Origin: Flavobacterium sp. WV_118_3
Lineage (GTDB): Bacteria; Bacteroidota; Bacteroidia; Flavobacteriales; Flavobacteriaceae
Direction of reading: 5' to 3'
DNA: 64,000 bases
Assembly (NCBI RefSeq): GCF_039778605.1
Contig: NZ_CP156060.1
Location: forward strand, 2,976,001-3,040,000
Part shown: piece after piece, positions 16,484 to 28,066 of the stretch
Layout of the letters: every line of letters starts with the position of its first letter
Position numbering within the stretch: the first letter of the stretch is position 1
The notes under the pieces: model-generated
Database searches by the model: none
Seen by the model: only the letters and a program-made list of their open reading frames with translations
What the model was told of the DNA's origin: nothing
Program-made: the position numbers and the translations under genes

Positions 16484-18616
16484 ATGAAAAAAACAATAAC
16501 GACCATGGCTGTGGTTTGTAGTCTGACCATGATGAATGCACAAACATCCAAGGGGCCGGTAAAATTAAAATACCCGGACACCCGCAAAACCGAAACGAAT
16601 GACACCTATTTCGGCACCAATGTTAAAGACCCATATCGATGGCTGGAGGACGATCGTTCTGCCGAAACTGCCGCGTGGGTAAAGGCTGAAAACGAAGTGA
16701 CCTACAACTACCTGAGTCAGATTCCTTTTCGCGATGCTTTAAAAGCCCGTTTGGAAAAACTGTGGAATTATGAAAAAATAAGTGCTCCTTTTAAAGAAGG
16801 AAACTATACCTATTATACCAAAAATAACGGTCTGCAAAACCAATCGGTGATCTACCGTAAAGATGCTTCCGGAAAAGAAGAAGTTTTCCTGGATCCGAAT
16901 ACATTCTCAAAAGACGGAACGACTTCTTTAGGTGGTCTTGATTTTTCCCGCGACGGTTCGAAAGTAGCCTATTCCATTTCGGAAGGCGGTAGCGACTGGA
17001 GAAAAGTGATCATCATGGATGCCATCACTAAAAAAGTGATTGAAGATACCTTGCTTGACGTTAAATTTAGTGGTGTGTCCTGGAAAGGAAACGACGGTTT
17101 CTACTATTCCAGTTACGACAAACCAACCGGAAGCGAATTGTCGGCCAAAACCGATCAACATAAATTGTACTACCATAAATTGGGAACCTCTCAAAAAGAG
17201 GATAAAGTTGTTTTCGGACTGGATCAGAAAAGACGTTATGTTGGCGGATCGGTAACCGAAGACGATAAATATTTGGTGATTTCGGCTGCGAATTCGACCT
17301 CCGGAAACGAATTGTATATTAAAGATCTTACCAAACCAAATAGTCCGATTATTACCATTCTGGATAATTTTAACAGTGATAGTTATGTCATTGAAAACGA
17401 CGGTGAAAAATTGTTTATCGTGACCAACTTAAATGCGCCAAACAGACGTGTTGTTACGACCGACATCAGTAATCCGAAACCGGAAAACTGGAAAGATTTT
17501 ATCGCCGAAACCGAAAATGTATTAACGCCAAGTAACGGTGGCGGTTATTTCTTTGCCAACTATATGAAAGATGCCGTATCGGTTGTACGTCAATACGATC
17601 ATAGCGGAAAAATGGTTCGCGAAGTGCAGCTTCCGGGCGTAGGAACGGCTTCCGGATTTGGTGGTAAAAAAGAGGTGAAAACACTATATTTCTACTTTAC
17701 CAACTATACAACACCGGGAACGATTTATTCCTACGATCCGCAAACCGGAAAATCGGAAATCTATCAAAAACCAAAAGTAGATTTTAACAGCGAGGATTAT
17801 ACGTCCAAACAGGTTTTCTATACGTCGAAAGACGGGACAAAAATACCAATGATCATCACATATAAAAAAGGAACAAAATTAGACGGTAAAAACCCGACAA
17901 TCCTATACGGTTACGGAGGATTTAATGCGAGTCTTACACCAAGTTTCAGCATTTCGAATGCCGTTTGGTTGGAAAACGGTGGTGTTTATGCCGTACCAAA
18001 CCTTCGCGGTGGTGGTGAATATGGTAAAAAATGGCATGATGCCGGTACCAAACTTCAAAAACAAAATGTATTTGACGATTTTATCGCGGCTGCCGAATAC
18101 CTGATTGCTAACAAATATACTTCGAAAGATTTCCTTGCGATCCGCGGAGGATCGAACGGTGGATTATTAGTAGGCGCTACGATGACACAACGTCCGGACC
18201 TTATGAAAGTGGCGTTACCAGCCGTTGGGGTAATGGATATGTTGCGTTACCATACGTTTACAGCCGGTGCCGGATGGGCATACGACTATGGAACTGCGGA
18301 AGACAGCAAAGAAATGTTCGATTATCTCAAAGGTTATTCACCGGTTCACAATGTAAAAAAAGGGGTACAATACCCGGCCACATTGGTAACTACCGGCGAT
18401 CATGACGACCGTGTAGTTCCGGCGCACAGTTTTAAATTTGCGGCCGAATTACAGGAAAAACAAACGGGAACTAATCCGGTTTTAATCCGTATTGATGTGA
18501 ATGCCGGTCACGGTGCCGGAAAATCGGTTGCCGCTTCGATTCAGGAAAGTGTAGACATTTTTGCCTTTACGCTGTACAATATGGGAATTAAGAGTTTACC
18601 GAATCTAAAAAAGTAA
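16484..18616 (+). CDS. Prolyl oligopeptidase family serine peptidase (S9A), exported
   Basis: Peptidase of 710 residues that should cut short peptides after proline. The signal peptide is [21 protein letters not shown] seven-bladed propeller (about 80-430) precedes the alpha/beta-hydrolase domain. The nucleophile is Ser557 in [11 protein letters not shown], the Asp is in [10 protein letters not shown], and the His is in NAGHGAGKS. The [15 protein letters not shown] and DPYRWLEDD sequence near the N terminus is characteristic of S9A. It is a single-gene unit between a promoter-like box and a strong terminator. Confidence 0.95.
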   Translation: MKKTITTMAVVCSLTMMNAQTSKGPVKLKYPDTRKTETNDTYFGTNVKDPYRWLEDDRSAETAAWVKAENEVTYNYLSQIPFRDALKARLEKLWNYEKISAPFKEGNYTYYTKNNGLQNQSVIYRKDASGKEEVFLDPNTFSKDGTTSLGGLDFSRDGSKVAYSISEGGSDWRKVIIMDAITKKVIEDTLLDVKFSGVSWKGNDGFYYSSYDKPTGSELSAKTDQHKLYYHKLGTSQKEDKVVFGLDQKRRYVGGSVTEDDKYLVISAANSTSGNELYIKDLTKPNSPIITILDNFNSDSYVIENDGEKLFIVTNLNAPNRRVVTTDISNPKPENWKDFIAETENVLTPSNGGGYFFANYMKDAVSVVRQYDHSGKMVREVQLPGVGTASGFGGKKEVKTLYFYFTNYTTPGTIYSYDPQTGKSEIYQKPKVDFNSEDYTSKQVFYTSKDGTKIPMIITYKKGTKLDGKNPTILYGYGGFNASLTPSFSISNAVWLENGGVYAVPNLRGGGEYGKKWHDAGTKLQKQNVFDDFIAAAEYLIANKYTSKDFLAIRGGSNGGLLVGATMTQRPDLMKVALPAVGVMDMLRYHTFTAGAGWAYDYGTAEDSKEMFDYLKGYSPVHNVKKGVQYPATLVTTGDHDDRVVPAHSFKFAAELQEKQTGTNPVLIRIDVNAGHGAGKSVAASIQESVDIFAFTLYNMGIKSLPNLKK

Positions 18617-18637
18617 TTCGCTCTTATCAATAATTCA

Positions 18638-18670
18638 AAAAGCGCCCGCAATTGCAGGGCGCTTTTCTTT
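18638..18670. terminator. Bidirectional terminator
   Basis: aaaagcgccc (18638-18647) pairs exactly with gggcgctttt (18657-18666), with A and T runs on both sides. It serves the S9A gene and the convergent AIM24-like gene. Confidence 0.9.
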
Positions 18671-18706
18671 GTTATAAAAATCAATTAATTAGAAAAAAAT
18701 GCTTTT

Positions 18707-19510
18707 TTAAAAACGGTTGTCTCCGTCCAGCAGGTTCCCTAAACCTCCTAAAAGGCTTCCCTCTTCTCTGCTTTTTCCGCCAGCTCTTGGAGCCGAAGCA
18801 ATAATTCTGTCGGCCAATCGGCTAAATGGCAATGATTGTACATAAACCACTCCCGGTCCGCGTAGGGTTGCAAAAAACAAACCTTCCCCTCCAAAAATCG
18901 AATTCTTGATACCACCAATAAATTCAATATCATAATCGATATCTTTTGTAAAACCGACAATACATCCGGTATCCACTTTTAATACTTCACCGGCTTGTAA
19001 TTCGCGTCGCGCCAAAGTTCCTCCGGAATGCACAAAAGCCATTCCGTCGCCTTCGATCTTTTGCATGATAAAGCCTTCGCCTCCAAAAAGTCCGGTTCCC
19101 AGTTTACGGGAAAATTCAATCCCGATGGAAACACCTTTCGCCGCACATAGAAACGAATCTTTCTGACAAATAAATTTCCCCTGGTATTTCGTTAGGTCGA
19201 TCGCTACAATTTTTCCCGGATAGGGTGATGCAAAGCTGATTTTACTTTTGCGGTTGTTCTGATTCGTATAAGCGGTCATAAAAAGACTTTCTCCGGTTAA
19301 AACACGCTTTCCAGCCGAAAGCAGTTTCCCGAAAATTCCGGATTGTTGTTGTGCCGATCCGTCTCCAAAAATGGTTTCCATTTTGATACCATTGTCCATC
19401 ATCATAAAACTTCCCGCCTCAGCAACTACTACTTCCTGCGGATCCAGTTCTATTTCGACGTATTGCATTTCTTCACCAAAAATCTGGTAATCGATTTCAT
19501 GTGCGTACAT
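18707..19510 (-). CDS. AIM24 / TIGR00266 family protein
   Basis: Protein of 267 residues of the TIGR00266 (AIM24, tryptophan-RNA-binding-attenuator-like) family. Marks are [43 protein letters not shown], and [20 protein letters not shown] near the C terminus. There is no signal peptide. The molecular function of the family is not established. The C-terminal tail is Gly/Ser-rich. It is the only gene of its unit, convergent with the S9A peptidase. Confidence 0.9.
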   Translation of the reverse strand: MYAHEIDYQIFGEEMQYVEIELDPQEVVVAEAGSFMMMDNGIKMETIFGDGSAQQQSGIFGKLLSAGKRVLTGESLFMTAYTNQNNRKSKISFASPYPGKIVAIDLTKYQGKFICQKDSFLCAAKGVSIGIEFSRKLGTGLFGGEGFIMQKIEGDGMAFVHSGGTLARRELQAGEVLKVDTGCIVGFTKDIDYDIEFIGGIKNSIFGGEGLFFATLRGPGVVYVQSLPFSRLADRIIASAPRAGGKSREEGSLLGGLGNLLDGDNRF

Positions 19511-19722
19511 AATTGTTCGTTTTTTGATTTATCTATTAGACGCGTCATCCTTACAATTGTTACAAAACCTTTTATTATGATCTCCTCCAAAAACACCTAA
19601 AACACTAACATCCAAATCCCTGACACGTAATTTTACGTAAAAAGAAGATTCCGTACTTCTACGTTAAAATACTTCCTTCAAACCGCTGAAATTTGTTATC
19701 CTAATCTCAAATCTATTTCATT

Positions 19723-20163
19723 ATGGAATCAAAATCTGGTTTATTCATCGTTTCGTACAAGATTGCTTCTCCAAACCTGGGAGCTCCTACTTTCGAAGTA
19801 CATTTTGCCGTAAACACACCTGCACAAACCGTTACCGGAAAAGGAGTGGTTCACAATGCTACCGTTAATCCGCCTTTTACATTGTTTACCGATTTACGTG
19901 GTGATTATACGTATATGACGGTTATGCCAAAAAACACGCATATTTTGGTAACCGCCGAAGGATATCCGAACATTAAATTCCCGCCGCATGCCGGAATCGG
20001 ACCGGTTATTTTGCCAAACACCAAACTACGAATGGTATTGGAATCGGACTGGCAGTCCGGAAAAGCGAATTTTATGTATACCGATGATAAAGGGAACTGG
20101 CACGAAGTAGTCGATGCGAACGTTTCCATTATCAAAGTTGGCGAATTAGCTGCCAGCAATTAA
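19723..20163 (+). CDS. DUF1842-type protein
   Basis: Protein of 146 residues that matches my memory of DUF1842: GLFIVSYKIASPNLGAPTFE, VNTPAQTVTGKGVVHNAT, LRGDYTYMTVMP and LESDWQSGKANFMY. It appears all-beta, with no signal peptide. DUF1842 is often paired with a DUF1843 gene, but none is seen here. Function unknown. It is isolated between a 212-base spacer and a strong terminator. Confidence 0.75.
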   Translation: MESKSGLFIVSYKIASPNLGAPTFEVHFAVNTPAQTVTGKGVVHNATVNPPFTLFTDLRGDYTYMTVMPKNTHILVTAEGYPNIKFPPHAGIGPVILPNTKLRMVLESDWQSGKANFMYTDDKGNWHEVVDANVSIIKVGELAASN

Positions 20164-20180
20164 TCTCTTTTGCAAGATCA

Positions 20181-20215
20181 AAAAAGGCTGTTTCTCAATG
20201 AAACAGCCTTTTTAC
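20181..20215. terminator. Bidirectional terminator
   Basis: aaaaaggctgtttc (20181-20194) and gaaacagccttttt (20200-20213) pair perfectly around tcaat. It ends the DUF1842 gene and the convergent mtgA unit. Confidence 0.93.
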
Positions 20216-20237
20216 ATATATGATTTTTTATTTTCTA

Positions 20238-20981
20238 TTAGTATTCGATCTTCCCGATATGGCGCATTACGCGGACAATTTTATCTTTTCGTTTGTTGAT
20301 ATAGGCTGATGAATTGGAAGCTTTAAATCGTCTCGGACTTGGCAAGATAGCTGCAATTCCGGCTGCTTCGTATTTGGACAGATTTTTGGCACTTTTCCCA
20401 TACCAGAATTCCGATGCTGCTTGCGCGCCGTAAATTCCATCTCCCATTTCGATACTGTTCAGGTAGACTTCCATGATGCGTTCTTTCCCCCAAATGAGTT
20501 CGATCAGGACGGTAAAATAGGCTTCCAGTCCTTTGCGCAGGTAACTTCTTCCCTGCCATAAAAAAACATTTTTGGCGGTTTGTTGCGAAATGGTACTTCC
20601 TCCTTTTAGTTTCCGACCTTTCTGATTACTACTAAATGCTTTTTGCATCGCGCTAAAATCAAAACCGTTATGATCTAAAAATGTACCGTCTTCACTGGCA
20701 ATAACTGCTTTTTGCAGGTTTTCGGAAATGTCTTCCAACGGTACCCAATCGTGTTTGCAAACCTTTTCTTTACCATCTTCTCTGGTTTCCATGGCCCGGA
20801 TTGCCATTAAAGGCGTAAACGGAACCGGTACAAATTTAAACAGGATTACAAAAAACAGGGAAATGGCAAAAAACCATAGAAACACTTTAATACAAAAGCG
20901 TGCTACTTTATTGCCAAAACTTCTTTTTTCTTCTTTTGATTTGGGTTTGGTGTTTGTTTTTGATGTTTTTTTTACCGCCAT
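20238..20981 (-). CDS. mtgA: Monofunctional biosynthetic peptidoglycan transglycosylase
   Basis: GT51 glycosyltransferase that polymerises lipid II glycan strands. It has 247 residues from [11 protein letters not shown] basic Lys-rich start precedes one membrane helix (about 28-52, [19 protein letters not shown]). GT51 motifs follow: [17 protein letters not shown] with the catalytic Glu, [13 protein letters not shown], and [17 protein letters not shown]. The ATG shares a base with the stop of the oxidoreductase gene (TAATG), so I take 20981 as the start; the frame runs 26 codons further up inside that gene. Confidence 0.93.
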   Translation of the reverse strand: MAVKKTSKTNTKPKSKEEKRSFGNKVARFCIKVFLWFFAISLFFVILFKFVPVPFTPLMAIRAMETREDGKEKVCKHDWVPLEDISENLQKAVIASEDGTFLDHNGFDFSAMQKAFSSNQKGRKLKGGSTISQQTAKNVFLWQGRSYLRKGLEAYFTVLIELIWGKERIMEVYLNSIEMGDGIYGAQAASEFWYGKSAKNLSKYEAAGIAAILPSPRRFKASNSSAYINKRKDKIVRVMRHIGKIEY

Positions 20982-22099
20982 TATTCTAATAAATCTGCTA
21001 ATTCCTGTCCAATCAGGCTTCCGATAGCCACTCCCATTCCGCCAAGGCGAACGCCACAAAAGACGTTTTGAGAGCGTTGTTCTACGATTGGTTTTTTATG
21101 CGTTCCCATTCCCATGATTCCGCTCCAACGATGGGCAACCTGAAACTCCTGATTCGGCAAAATTACATTTTTTAACAATTCTTCCAAACGGTTTTGGATT
21201 TGTTCCGTCAGACCAAAAGTTGTGGTGGTTTCGCCTTCAAAATCGAGGTTTCTTCCGCCACCAAAAAGAATCCTGTCGCCAATATTCCGGAAATAATAAT
21301 ACCCGCTGTCGATGTGAAACGTTCCGCGGATATCGAGATTTGGAATCGGTTCGGTAATTAAAACCTGTGCTCTGGCCGGTCGAACCGCACCATTGGTGAT
21401 CGTTCCGGCAAAACCATTAGTGGCAAAAAACAGCTTTCCGGTTGTTACGATAAAATCGTTAGTATGCACCTCAACGCTGTTTCCGTTATCCTGATAACCG
21501 GTAACGGTTTGATAATTTAAGATTTGAATATCGTTTGTCACGGCTTCTTTTAACAAAGCCTGCATCATGTTTCCGGTGTCGATTTGGCCTTCAAACGGAT
21601 TAAAGATCAAATAGTCCTGAATCCCTTTAAAGTCGAAACGATCCACTTCTTTTGAAAAAACATCGGCTTTAAAAAGCGGTTTCAGCACTTCGTTGACCAA
21701 TGGCATTTTCTGAAGACATTCGGCATAACTGACTTCATCGTCTCTTAAAAACAATTCATAACCACCATACGGACGGAAATCAATCGTTTGATCACCTAAT
21801 CTTTTACGAAGCAATTGCAATCCGCGCCAACGCTTTTCGATTAATTGTACCACTTCGTCTTCGGTATGATTTTTCAGATCGTCTATAATTTCCGATAGAC
21901 TCCCAAAACACGCAAAACCGGCATTTTTAGTGCTCGCACCTTGCGGCAACGGCCCTTTTTCGAGTACCAGAATCTTACTGTTCGGAAATCGTTCGCGCAG
22001 GCGCAATGCCGTATGTAATCCGACAATACCACTGCCCACTACCGTATAGTCGACGTTCGAAAACCAGTTTTTAATTTCCCAGTAACTCAGACTAAGCAT
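20981..22099 (-). CDS. FAD-dependent oxidoreductase (DAO family)
   Basis: Flavoprotein of 372 residues of the D-amino-acid-oxidase/glycine-oxidase superfamily. The FAD loop is [15 protein letters not shown] near residue 20. [19 protein letters not shown] continues the FAD site, and [16 protein letters not shown] with [12 protein letters not shown] forms the C-terminal FAD contact. The substrate is unknown. Both ends use the one-base TAATG junction with neighbours, so dedA-like, this gene and mtgA form a tightly coupled operon. A link to cell-envelope maintenance is inferred only from that. Confidence 0.88.
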   Translation of the reverse strand: MLSLSYWEIKNWFSNVDYTVVGSGIVGLHTALRLRERFPNSKILVLEKGPLPQGASTKNAGFACFGSLSEIIDDLKNHTEDEVVQLIEKRWRGLQLLRKRLGDQTIDFRPYGGYELFLRDDEVSYAECLQKMPLVNEVLKPLFKADVFSKEVDRFDFKGIQDYLIFNPFEGQIDTGNMMQALLKEAVTNDIQILNYQTVTGYQDNGNSVEVHTNDFIVTTGKLFFATNGFAGTITNGAVRPARAQVLITEPIPNLDIRGTFHIDSGYYYFRNIGDRILFGGGRNLDFEGETTTTFGLTEQIQNRLEELLKNVILPNQEFQVAHRWSGIMGMGTHKKPIVEQRSQNVFCGVRLGGMGVAIGSLIGQELADLLE

Positions 22100-22785
22100 T
22101 AGCTTCTTCTTTCTTTGATTTTATTTTTCAGATAGTTAATCGCAAGTGGCGATGTAGAAAGGATAATAATCGCAATTACGATATATTCGATATTGGCTTT
22201 TAAATCCATATTGTGGTTGTCCAATAAATAGCGGTACAAATAGTGTCCTGAGAAAATCAGGGTAAACGACCATAGGAACGAACTTACAATGTTGAAAAAC
22301 ATAAATTTCTTTTTCTCCATCTGAACGATCCCCGCTACAATCGGTGCAAAAGTTCGTAAGATTGGTAGGAAACGGGCAAAAATAATGGCACGTCCTCCGT
22401 GTTTTTCAAAAAACAAACGCGATTGGATCAGGTATTTTTTCTTAAACCAGAAGTTGTCTTCTTTGGCATACAAATAGTGTCCGCTTTTCGCTCCAAACCA
22501 ATACCCGAAAATATTCCCGATAATTCCGGAAATCGCTACAAGTGTGGCCAGCAAGGCTACATTGGCAAAATCACCATGAACAGTCATTAATTCGCGCATC
22601 AGCACTTCGCTGTAAATTCCGGAAAGGAATAATAAACTGTCTCCCGGTAAAAAGAAACCGGCAAACAAGCCTGTTTCTGCAAAAACAATAAACAATACAA
22701 CGTAAATTCCAATATGGTGTCCGCCGATTTCCAGATTAATATAAAACTCCGGATTCAACAATTCTGTCCATTTAAAGCCTTCCAT
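22099..22785 (-). CDS. DedA family membrane protein
   Basis: Polytopic membrane protein of 228 residues of the DedA/VTT family, some members of which flip undecaprenyl phosphate or phospholipids. Marks are FAETGLFAGFFLPGDSLLF with GDS, GNIFGYWFGAKSGHYLY and the conserved FARFLPILRTFAPIVAGI. About five hydrophobic segments are visible. It is first in the operon with the flavoprotein and mtgA. A role in recycling the lipid carrier used by MtgA would fit but is inference. Confidence 0.92.
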   Translation of the reverse strand: MEGFKWTELLNPEFYINLEIGGHHIGIYVVLFIVFAETGLFAGFFLPGDSLLFLSGIYSEVLMRELMTVHGDFANVALLATLVAISGIIGNIFGYWFGAKSGHYLYAKEDNFWFKKKYLIQSRLFFEKHGGRAIIFARFLPILRTFAPIVAGIVQMEKKKFMFFNIVSSFLWSFTLIFSGHYLYRYLLDNHNMDLKANIEYIVIAIIILSTSPLAINYLKNKIKERRS

Positions 22786-22815
22786 AATTTTTTGGGTAAA
22801 TTATATAAATATTAG

Positions 22816-24324
22816 TTAGTTAGTTTCATTCGCTGTTTCCCATTTGTCTACGGCTGTAGTTGCCAAAGCATTTCCAAGAACGTTGGTCATGCTTCGCGCC
22901 ATATCACAAAAATGGTCAATCGGTAATATCAAGGCTATTCCTTCCGGCGGAATACCAAACATAGCACAGGTCGCCACCACTACAATCAGAGAGGCTCTTG
23001 GCACACCGGCTACTCCTTTACTGGTGAGCATTAACACCAGTAACATGGTTAATTGTTTTTCGATTGGCATATCAATTCCGTATACCTGCGCAATAAAAAT
23101 ACTCGCGAAGGTCATATACATCATACTTCCATCCAGGTTAAACGAATAGCCTAACGGTAAGGTAAACGACACGATACGTTTCTGGCAACCGAAGCGTTCC
23201 AATTCTTCTACCAATTTCGGGAAAACCGCTTCACTACTGGTGGTTGAAAAAGCAATTAACAACGGACTTTTAATTCGTCGTAACAATTCCCATAAACGCT
23301 TTCCTAAGATCACATAACCAACTGAGAGCAATACGACCCATAAAAGCGCAATTCCGATACTAAAATCCAACAGGTATTTGGCATATAATCCGAAGATTCC
23401 AAAACCATAGCTCGCCACAGCGGCTGCAACGGCACCAAATACACCTAATGGTGCTACCCACATAATATAGGTTACCATTTTCAGGATCACATGCGAAACA
23501 ACATCCAACATTTTAATGATCGATTTGGCTGCTTCACCTAAAGAAGCCAATGCAATTCCGAATAATACCGAGAAGATTACAATCTGTAAAATCTCATTGG
23601 TTGCCATGGCTTCAAAAATACTTTTCGGAACCACGTGTTTTACGAATTCTTCCAGCGAAAACGATTGTGTTTTTTCCAATAATTCCCCGGCCGAAGAAGC
23701 ATCTTCCATTTTGATCGGTGTTCCTTTACCCGGTTCCAACCAGTTTACCAGTACCATTCCTAATAATAAGGACATCAGTGATGCTGAAATAAACCAGCCC
23801 ATGGCTTTGGCTCCAACGCGTCCCACCATTTTCATATCGCCCATTTTTGCAATTCCAACCACTAAGGTCGAAAACACTAACGGTGCAATAATCATCTGAA
23901 CCAGACGAATAAAGATGGTTCCCAGTAATTTTATTTTTTCGGAAAACGAGTCGATATTGTCAATAGACGTAACGGATTCATTAACCGATTTATGCGTTTT
24001 TTCGAGTTTTAAAGTGGTGTTGGTTTTTAACACCTCCGGTACCAGACTCACTTTTTTACTGCTCGCCACCACGACCATAACGTCTGCCGGCAAGGTTTTA
24101 TGAAGTTGGTTGTATTCCAGACTATCCTTTATAACAAAAACTTTTTGATGGTGGGTTACCCCGTCACTGGTCTCAAATATCAGTTCATCAGCGCCTTCTT
24201 TTGCAGGTGTATACCGGAGTGTATTTCCTTTTCCTAATGAATTGACCAAATACCCCAGGAAGACTCCCAGTATTAATGAAACGATAATTGCGATAAATAG
24301 TTTGTTGTTACTTTTCACGTGCAT
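22816..24324 (-). CDS. Dicarboxylate/amino acid:cation symporter with an extra periplasmic segment
   Basis: Sodium- or proton-coupled transporter of the DAACS (GltP/DctA) family, 502 residues. The re-entrant serine-rich loop LIAFSTTSSEAVFPKLVEEL, the TM7 motif NLDGSMMYM, and the C-terminal VPRASLIVVVAT with DHFCDMARSMTNVLGN substrate site are all present. Unusually, about 95 residues (about 31-125) lie between the first membrane helix and the next, containing YTPAKEGADELIFETSDGV and Lys/Thr-rich sequence; ordinary family members have a short loop there. It is a single gene. Confidence 0.93.
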   Translation of the reverse strand: MHVKSNNKLFIAIIVSLILGVFLGYLVNSLGKGNTLRYTPAKEGADELIFETSDGVTHHQKVFVIKDSLEYNQLHKTLPADVMVVVASSKKVSLVPEVLKTNTTLKLEKTHKSVNESVTSIDNIDSFSEKIKLLGTIFIRLVQMIIAPLVFSTLVVGIAKMGDMKMVGRVGAKAMGWFISASLMSLLLGMVLVNWLEPGKGTPIKMEDASSAGELLEKTQSFSLEEFVKHVVPKSIFEAMATNEILQIVIFSVLFGIALASLGEAAKSIIKMLDVVSHVILKMVTYIMWVAPLGVFGAVAAAVASYGFGIFGLYAKYLLDFSIGIALLWVVLLSVGYVILGKRLWELLRRIKSPLLIAFSTTSSEAVFPKLVEELERFGCQKRIVSFTLPLGYSFNLDGSMMYMTFASIFIAQVYGIDMPIEKQLTMLLVLMLTSKGVAGVPRASLIVVVATCAMFGIPPEGIALILPIDHFCDMARSMTNVLGNALATTAVDKWETANETN

Positions 24325-24577
24325 TCAATTTTAGTCCGTGAAAATAGGTATATTTTTCCAAACTGCCCGTTGCTATTTTCATAAAAAGCAATTTATCATC
24401 TGCTTCCGGCCTCTTTTAGCTGCTCCAAATTAGCAAAATCACAAACAAATCATTTTACCAAAGCAAAAAGTTAAGATTCAGTTATGGTTCACTTATGATC
24501 ACCTTTGAACGATTCAAACAAAAAATGTTAAAATATATTTGTTATTCGAAAAATTTAACCTAAAAAACTCACAACCT
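24325..24577. other. Divergent intergenic region
   Basis: AT-rich spacer between the divergent symporter and metalloprotease genes. The only signal I can support is the TATATTTG box at 24534-24541. Confidence 0.5.
24534..24541 (+). promoter_or_regulatory. Promoter -7 box TATATTTG for metalloprotease gene
   Basis: TATATTTG matches TAnnTTTG exactly, 36 bases before the ATG at 24578. A TTTG at 24504-24507 lies 26 bases upstream, slightly further than the usual -33 spacing. Confidence 0.55.
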
Positions 24578-27500
24578 ATGAAGTGCAAATTACTTTCAAT
24601 TGCTTTATTGGCAATCACGAGTGTTTCCTTTGCCCAAAACGGAAATCCTTTCTGGAAAGTGTCTTCTAAAAAAAGTAGTCAGACTACTTTCGAAAAAAGA
24701 GCACCACTTCCCGTTAAAAACCTATTTGACCTGAACCTTAACGGGCTCAAAACGGCACTTTTACAAGCACCGGACCGGTCGCTGACGTATGCCAAATCGA
24801 GTGTTATCATCGCATTCCCGAATGCCGATGGTGACCTGGAACGTTTCCGTATGACGGAAGCTTCGGTGATGGCTCCGGAACTTGCCGCCCGTTATCCCGA
24901 AATAAAATCGTATGTCGGACAAGGTATTGACGATCCTTCTGCTATTATCCGCGTTAGTATTTCGCCATTGGGCGTACAGGCAATGCGAACAGCCGCCGAT
25001 AAACAGACCGTTTTTATCGAACCCTATTCGACCGATCTGAAAACCTATTCTGTTTTTAAACGCTCGGACAAAATAGCCGGTTTTACAAAATTTGAGTGCG
25101 AGGTACTGGACCATGCCATTTCGAAAGTGGGTAATTCCGGTGAAGCACTTCGTCCGAATGCCGATGACAGCACACTGCGAACGTATCGCCTGGCGATGTC
25201 GGTAACTGGTGAATACACCAGTTATTTCGGCGGAACCAAAGCACTCGCTCTAGCCGCAATTAACAACACGATGACCCGTGTAAACGGTGTTTTCGAAATG
25301 GATTTTGGCGTTCGAATGGTATTAATTGCCAATACCGATGCGGTGATTTATACGAGTGCCAGCTCCGATCCATACAGTAGTACGGATGCTAATTACAATT
25401 CGGAGTTACAATCGACTTTAACCAGCGTTATCGGTGCGGCCAACTATGACGTCGGCCATCTGATGTCGGCCATCGGAAACAACGGAAATGCCGGTTGTAT
25501 CGGATGTGTTTGTAAGTCGAATAAAGGTAGTGGCTTTACCACCAGTACCGTTCCAACGGGCGATAATTTTGATATCGACTTTGTAGCCCACGAAATGGGA
25601 CATCAATTTGGAGCCAATCACACGTTTACGTTTAGTAACGAAGGAACCGGTGTACAAACCGAACCGGGAAGTGGCACGACTATTATGGGATATGCCGGTA
25701 TTACCGGAGCCACCGATGTACAGGCACACAGCGATCCGTTTTTCCATGCGGTGAGTATTCAACAGGTGACCAATTATATTAAGACAACAACCTGTCAGAC
25801 CAATACCGCTACCGGAAATGCCGTTCCTACAGCCAATGCCGGTGCCGATTATACCATTCCGAAAGGCACGCCTTTTATGCTAACCGGAACCGGAACCGAT
25901 GCCAATGGCGATGCATTGACCTATTGCTGGGAACAAATGGATTCCGGGACTTCAACGACCACCTATCCGAGTGTAACCGCTACATCCGGACCTGCTTTTA
26001 AATCGTTTATTCCAACGACATCCGGAGTGCGTTATTTCCCGCAAATGAGTACCATTAAAACCGGAGCAACTTCCTGGAAATGGGAAGCCGTACCAAATGT
26101 CGCCCGATCGATGAATTTCCGTTTGACAGTTCGCGATAACCGAGCAGGAGGACCTGCCAACAATAGTGATGATATGGTTGTAACTGTAAACGCTACTGCC
26201 GGACCTTTTACCGTAAGCGCGCCAAATACTGCTGTATCATGGGCTGCCGGATCGACGCAAACCGTAACCTGGAACGTAGCCGGAACAACCGCCAATGGCG
26301 TCAATGCCGCTAATGTGGATATCCTTTTATCGACCGATGGCGGAAATACGTATCCAATTACCATCCTGGCCGGAACTCCAAACGACGGAACGCAATCGAT
26401 TACCGTACCAAACAATCCGGGGACACAAAACCGTATTATGGTAAAAGGTTCCAATCATATCTTCTTTGATATTTCGAATGTGAACTTTACCATTACCGGC
26501 GGAACCGGAGGTGATACACAAGCACCGACCGCTCCAACCAGCTTAGCCGCTTCCGGAACGACGCAAACAACTACCAATTTATCCTGGACCGCATCGACCG
26601 ATAACGTGGGTGTAACGGGTTATGATGTCTATCGTGGCACTACCCTATTAGGTACTGTAACAACAACTACTTATAATGTAACCGGATTAACGGCGAATAC
26701 AACCTATACTTTTTCGGTAAAAGCGAAAGATGCCGCCGGCAATATTTCGGCCGAAAGTAATGTGGTTTCCGTAACGACCTTACCAACTACTGCGAGCTAT
26801 TGTACATCCAAAGGGAATAGCGTGGCCGATGAATATATCGGACGTGTACAACTGGGAACAATTAACAATGCCTCTACCGGCGGAACCGGATATACCGATT
26901 TTACCAGTATTTCTACCAACCTGACCAAAGGCAGCGCCTATACCATTACGGTAACACCAACCTGGACCGGAAGCACCTATTCTGAAGGTTTTGCCGTTTG
27001 GATTGATTATAACGGCGATAAAGATTTTGACGATGCCGGTGAGTTAGTATGGAGCCGTGCGGCGGCCACAACAACTCCGGCTACCGGAACGTTTACCATA
27101 CCAGCTACTGCGATCACGGGAGCAACCCGTATGCGCGTATCAATGAAATACAACGGGGTTCCAACAGCCTGTGAAGCGTTCTCCTATGGTGAAGTGGAAG
27201 ATTATACCGTAAACCTTCAAACCGGCGGAACGACTCCGCTTACCTATTGTACTTCCAAAGGAAACAGTGTAGCAGACGAATATATCGGACGCGTTCAGTT
27301 GGGTACAATCAACAATGCGTCTACAGGCGGAACCGGTTATTCTGATTATACGAGCATCAGCACGAATCTGGTGAAAGGTGTTTCGAACACGATTACCGTA
27401 ACGCCAACCTGGACCGGAACAACTTATTCTGAAGGCTTTGCTGTTTGGATTGATTATAATCAGAATGGCAATTTTACCGACAGTGGCGAACTGGTATGGA

Positions 27501-27931
27501 GCAGAGCGGCATCAACCACTACTCCGGCATCAGGTTCCTTTACGGTACCAGCCACAGCACTGAATGGCGCTACAAGAATGCGCGTTTCGATGAAATACAG
27601 CGGTATCCCAACTGCCTGCGAAGCATTCTCCTATGGTGAAGTGGAAGATTATACCGTAAACATCACGACTTCGGCTAAAGAAAACTATGTTGGCAGAGAC
27701 ACTACGGTAGCCGATATTAAACTATATCCGAACCCGGCCAGTAACCTCCTAAATATTACAAATGTATCCGAAAAGGCAACTTTCAGAATCTTTAACCTGT
27801 TAGGTCAGGAGGTGCTTAACGGTTCCATCCGCAACAATAGCATTGCGATAAGCACTATCGCAACCGGAAATTATATTCTTGAAATCCAGGATAACGATAC
27901 GGTTAGCAGCAAACGTTTTATCAAACAATAA
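24578..27931 (+). CDS. Secreted reprolysin-like metalloprotease with FN3, twin GEVED domains and T9SS tail
   Basis: Exported zinc protease of 1117 residues from the start at 24578, giving the signal peptide [21 protein letters not shown] propeptide-like region runs to about 190. The zinc site [11 protein letters not shown] begins at His338, and a Met-turn-like IMGYAG follows. A beta-rich region comes next, then an FN3 domain (about 644-734), two GEVED domains in tandem (about 740-885 and 888-1030), and a type IX secretion C-terminal domain (about 1045-1117, [15 protein letters not shown]). It is therefore secreted or attached to the cell surface by T9SS. Confidence 0.94.
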   Translation: MKCKLLSIALLAITSVSFAQNGNPFWKVSSKKSSQTTFEKRAPLPVKNLFDLNLNGLKTALLQAPDRSLTYAKSSVIIAFPNADGDLERFRMTEASVMAPELAARYPEIKSYVGQGIDDPSAIIRVSISPLGVQAMRTAADKQTVFIEPYSTDLKTYSVFKRSDKIAGFTKFECEVLDHAISKVGNSGEALRPNADDSTLRTYRLAMSVTGEYTSYFGGTKALALAAINNTMTRVNGVFEMDFGVRMVLIANTDAVIYTSASSDPYSSTDANYNSELQSTLTSVIGAANYDVGHLMSAIGNNGNAGCIGCVCKSNKGSGFTTSTVPTGDNFDIDFVAHEMGHQFGANHTFTFSNEGTGVQTEPGSGTTIMGYAGITGATDVQAHSDPFFHAVSIQQVTNYIKTTTCQTNTATGNAVPTANAGADYTIPKGTPFMLTGTGTDANGDALTYCWEQMDSGTSTTTYPSVTATSGPAFKSFIPTTSGVRYFPQMSTIKTGATSWKWEAVPNVARSMNFRLTVRDNRAGGPANNSDDMVVTVNATAGPFTVSAPNTAVSWAAGSTQTVTWNVAGTTANGVNAANVDILLSTDGGNTYPITILAGTPNDGTQSITVPNNPGTQNRIMVKGSNHIFFDISNVNFTITGGTGGDTQAPTAPTSLAASGTTQTTTNLSWTASTDNVGVTGYDVYRGTTLLGTVTTTTYNVTGLTANTTYTFSVKAKDAAGNISAESNVVSVTTLPTTASYCTSKGNSVADEYIGRVQLGTINNASTGGTGYTDFTSISTNLTKGSAYTITVTPTWTGSTYSEGFAVWIDYNGDKDFDDAGELVWSRAAATTTPATGTFTIPATAITGATRMRVSMKYNGVPTACEAFSYGEVEDYTVNLQTGGTTPLTYCTSKGNSVADEYIGRVQLGTINNASTGGTGYSDYTSISTNLVKGVSNTITVTPTWTGTTYSEGFAVWIDYNQNGNFTDSGELVWSRAASTTTPASGSFTVPATALNGATRMRVSMKYSGIPTACEAFSYGEVEDYTVNITTSAKENYVGRDTTVADIKLYPNPASNLLNITNVSEKATFRIFNLLGQEVLNGSIRNNSIAISTIATGNYILEIQDNDTVSSKRFIKQ
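26798..27665 (+). repeat. Tandem duplication of GEVED domain coding sequence
   Basis: Two consecutive units of about 440 bases encode nearly the same sequence: each starts [20 protein letters not shown] and ends [15 protein letters not shown]. Many third-position differences exist between them, so the duplication is not recent or was followed by selection. Confidence 0.9.
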
Positions 27932-27962
27932 GCGTTTTTGCTATCCCTTAATTAATCCTTCT

Positions 27963-27992
27963 AAAGCGGCCTCCTCATAGGGCCGCTTTTTA
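27963..27992 (+). terminator. Terminator after metalloprotease
   Basis: aaagcggcc (27963-27971) pairs exactly with ggccgcttt (27981-27989), followed by T residues. Confidence 0.9.
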
Positions 27993-28066
27993 CTTTTCCG
28001 GCAGAACGGGCTAATCTCAATAAAATGCTTACTTTTAAGCTTTCTTTTTTAAAAATTAATTCACGA

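Noticed and set aside
23516..23899. 127-codon frame antisense to the symporter
   Set aside because: It is fully antisense to conserved transporter motifs; its codons simply mirror them.
24761..26521. Several antisense open frames over the metalloprotease gene
   Set aside because: They have no coherent protein features, and the sense strand carries clear protease, FN3 and GEVED motifs.
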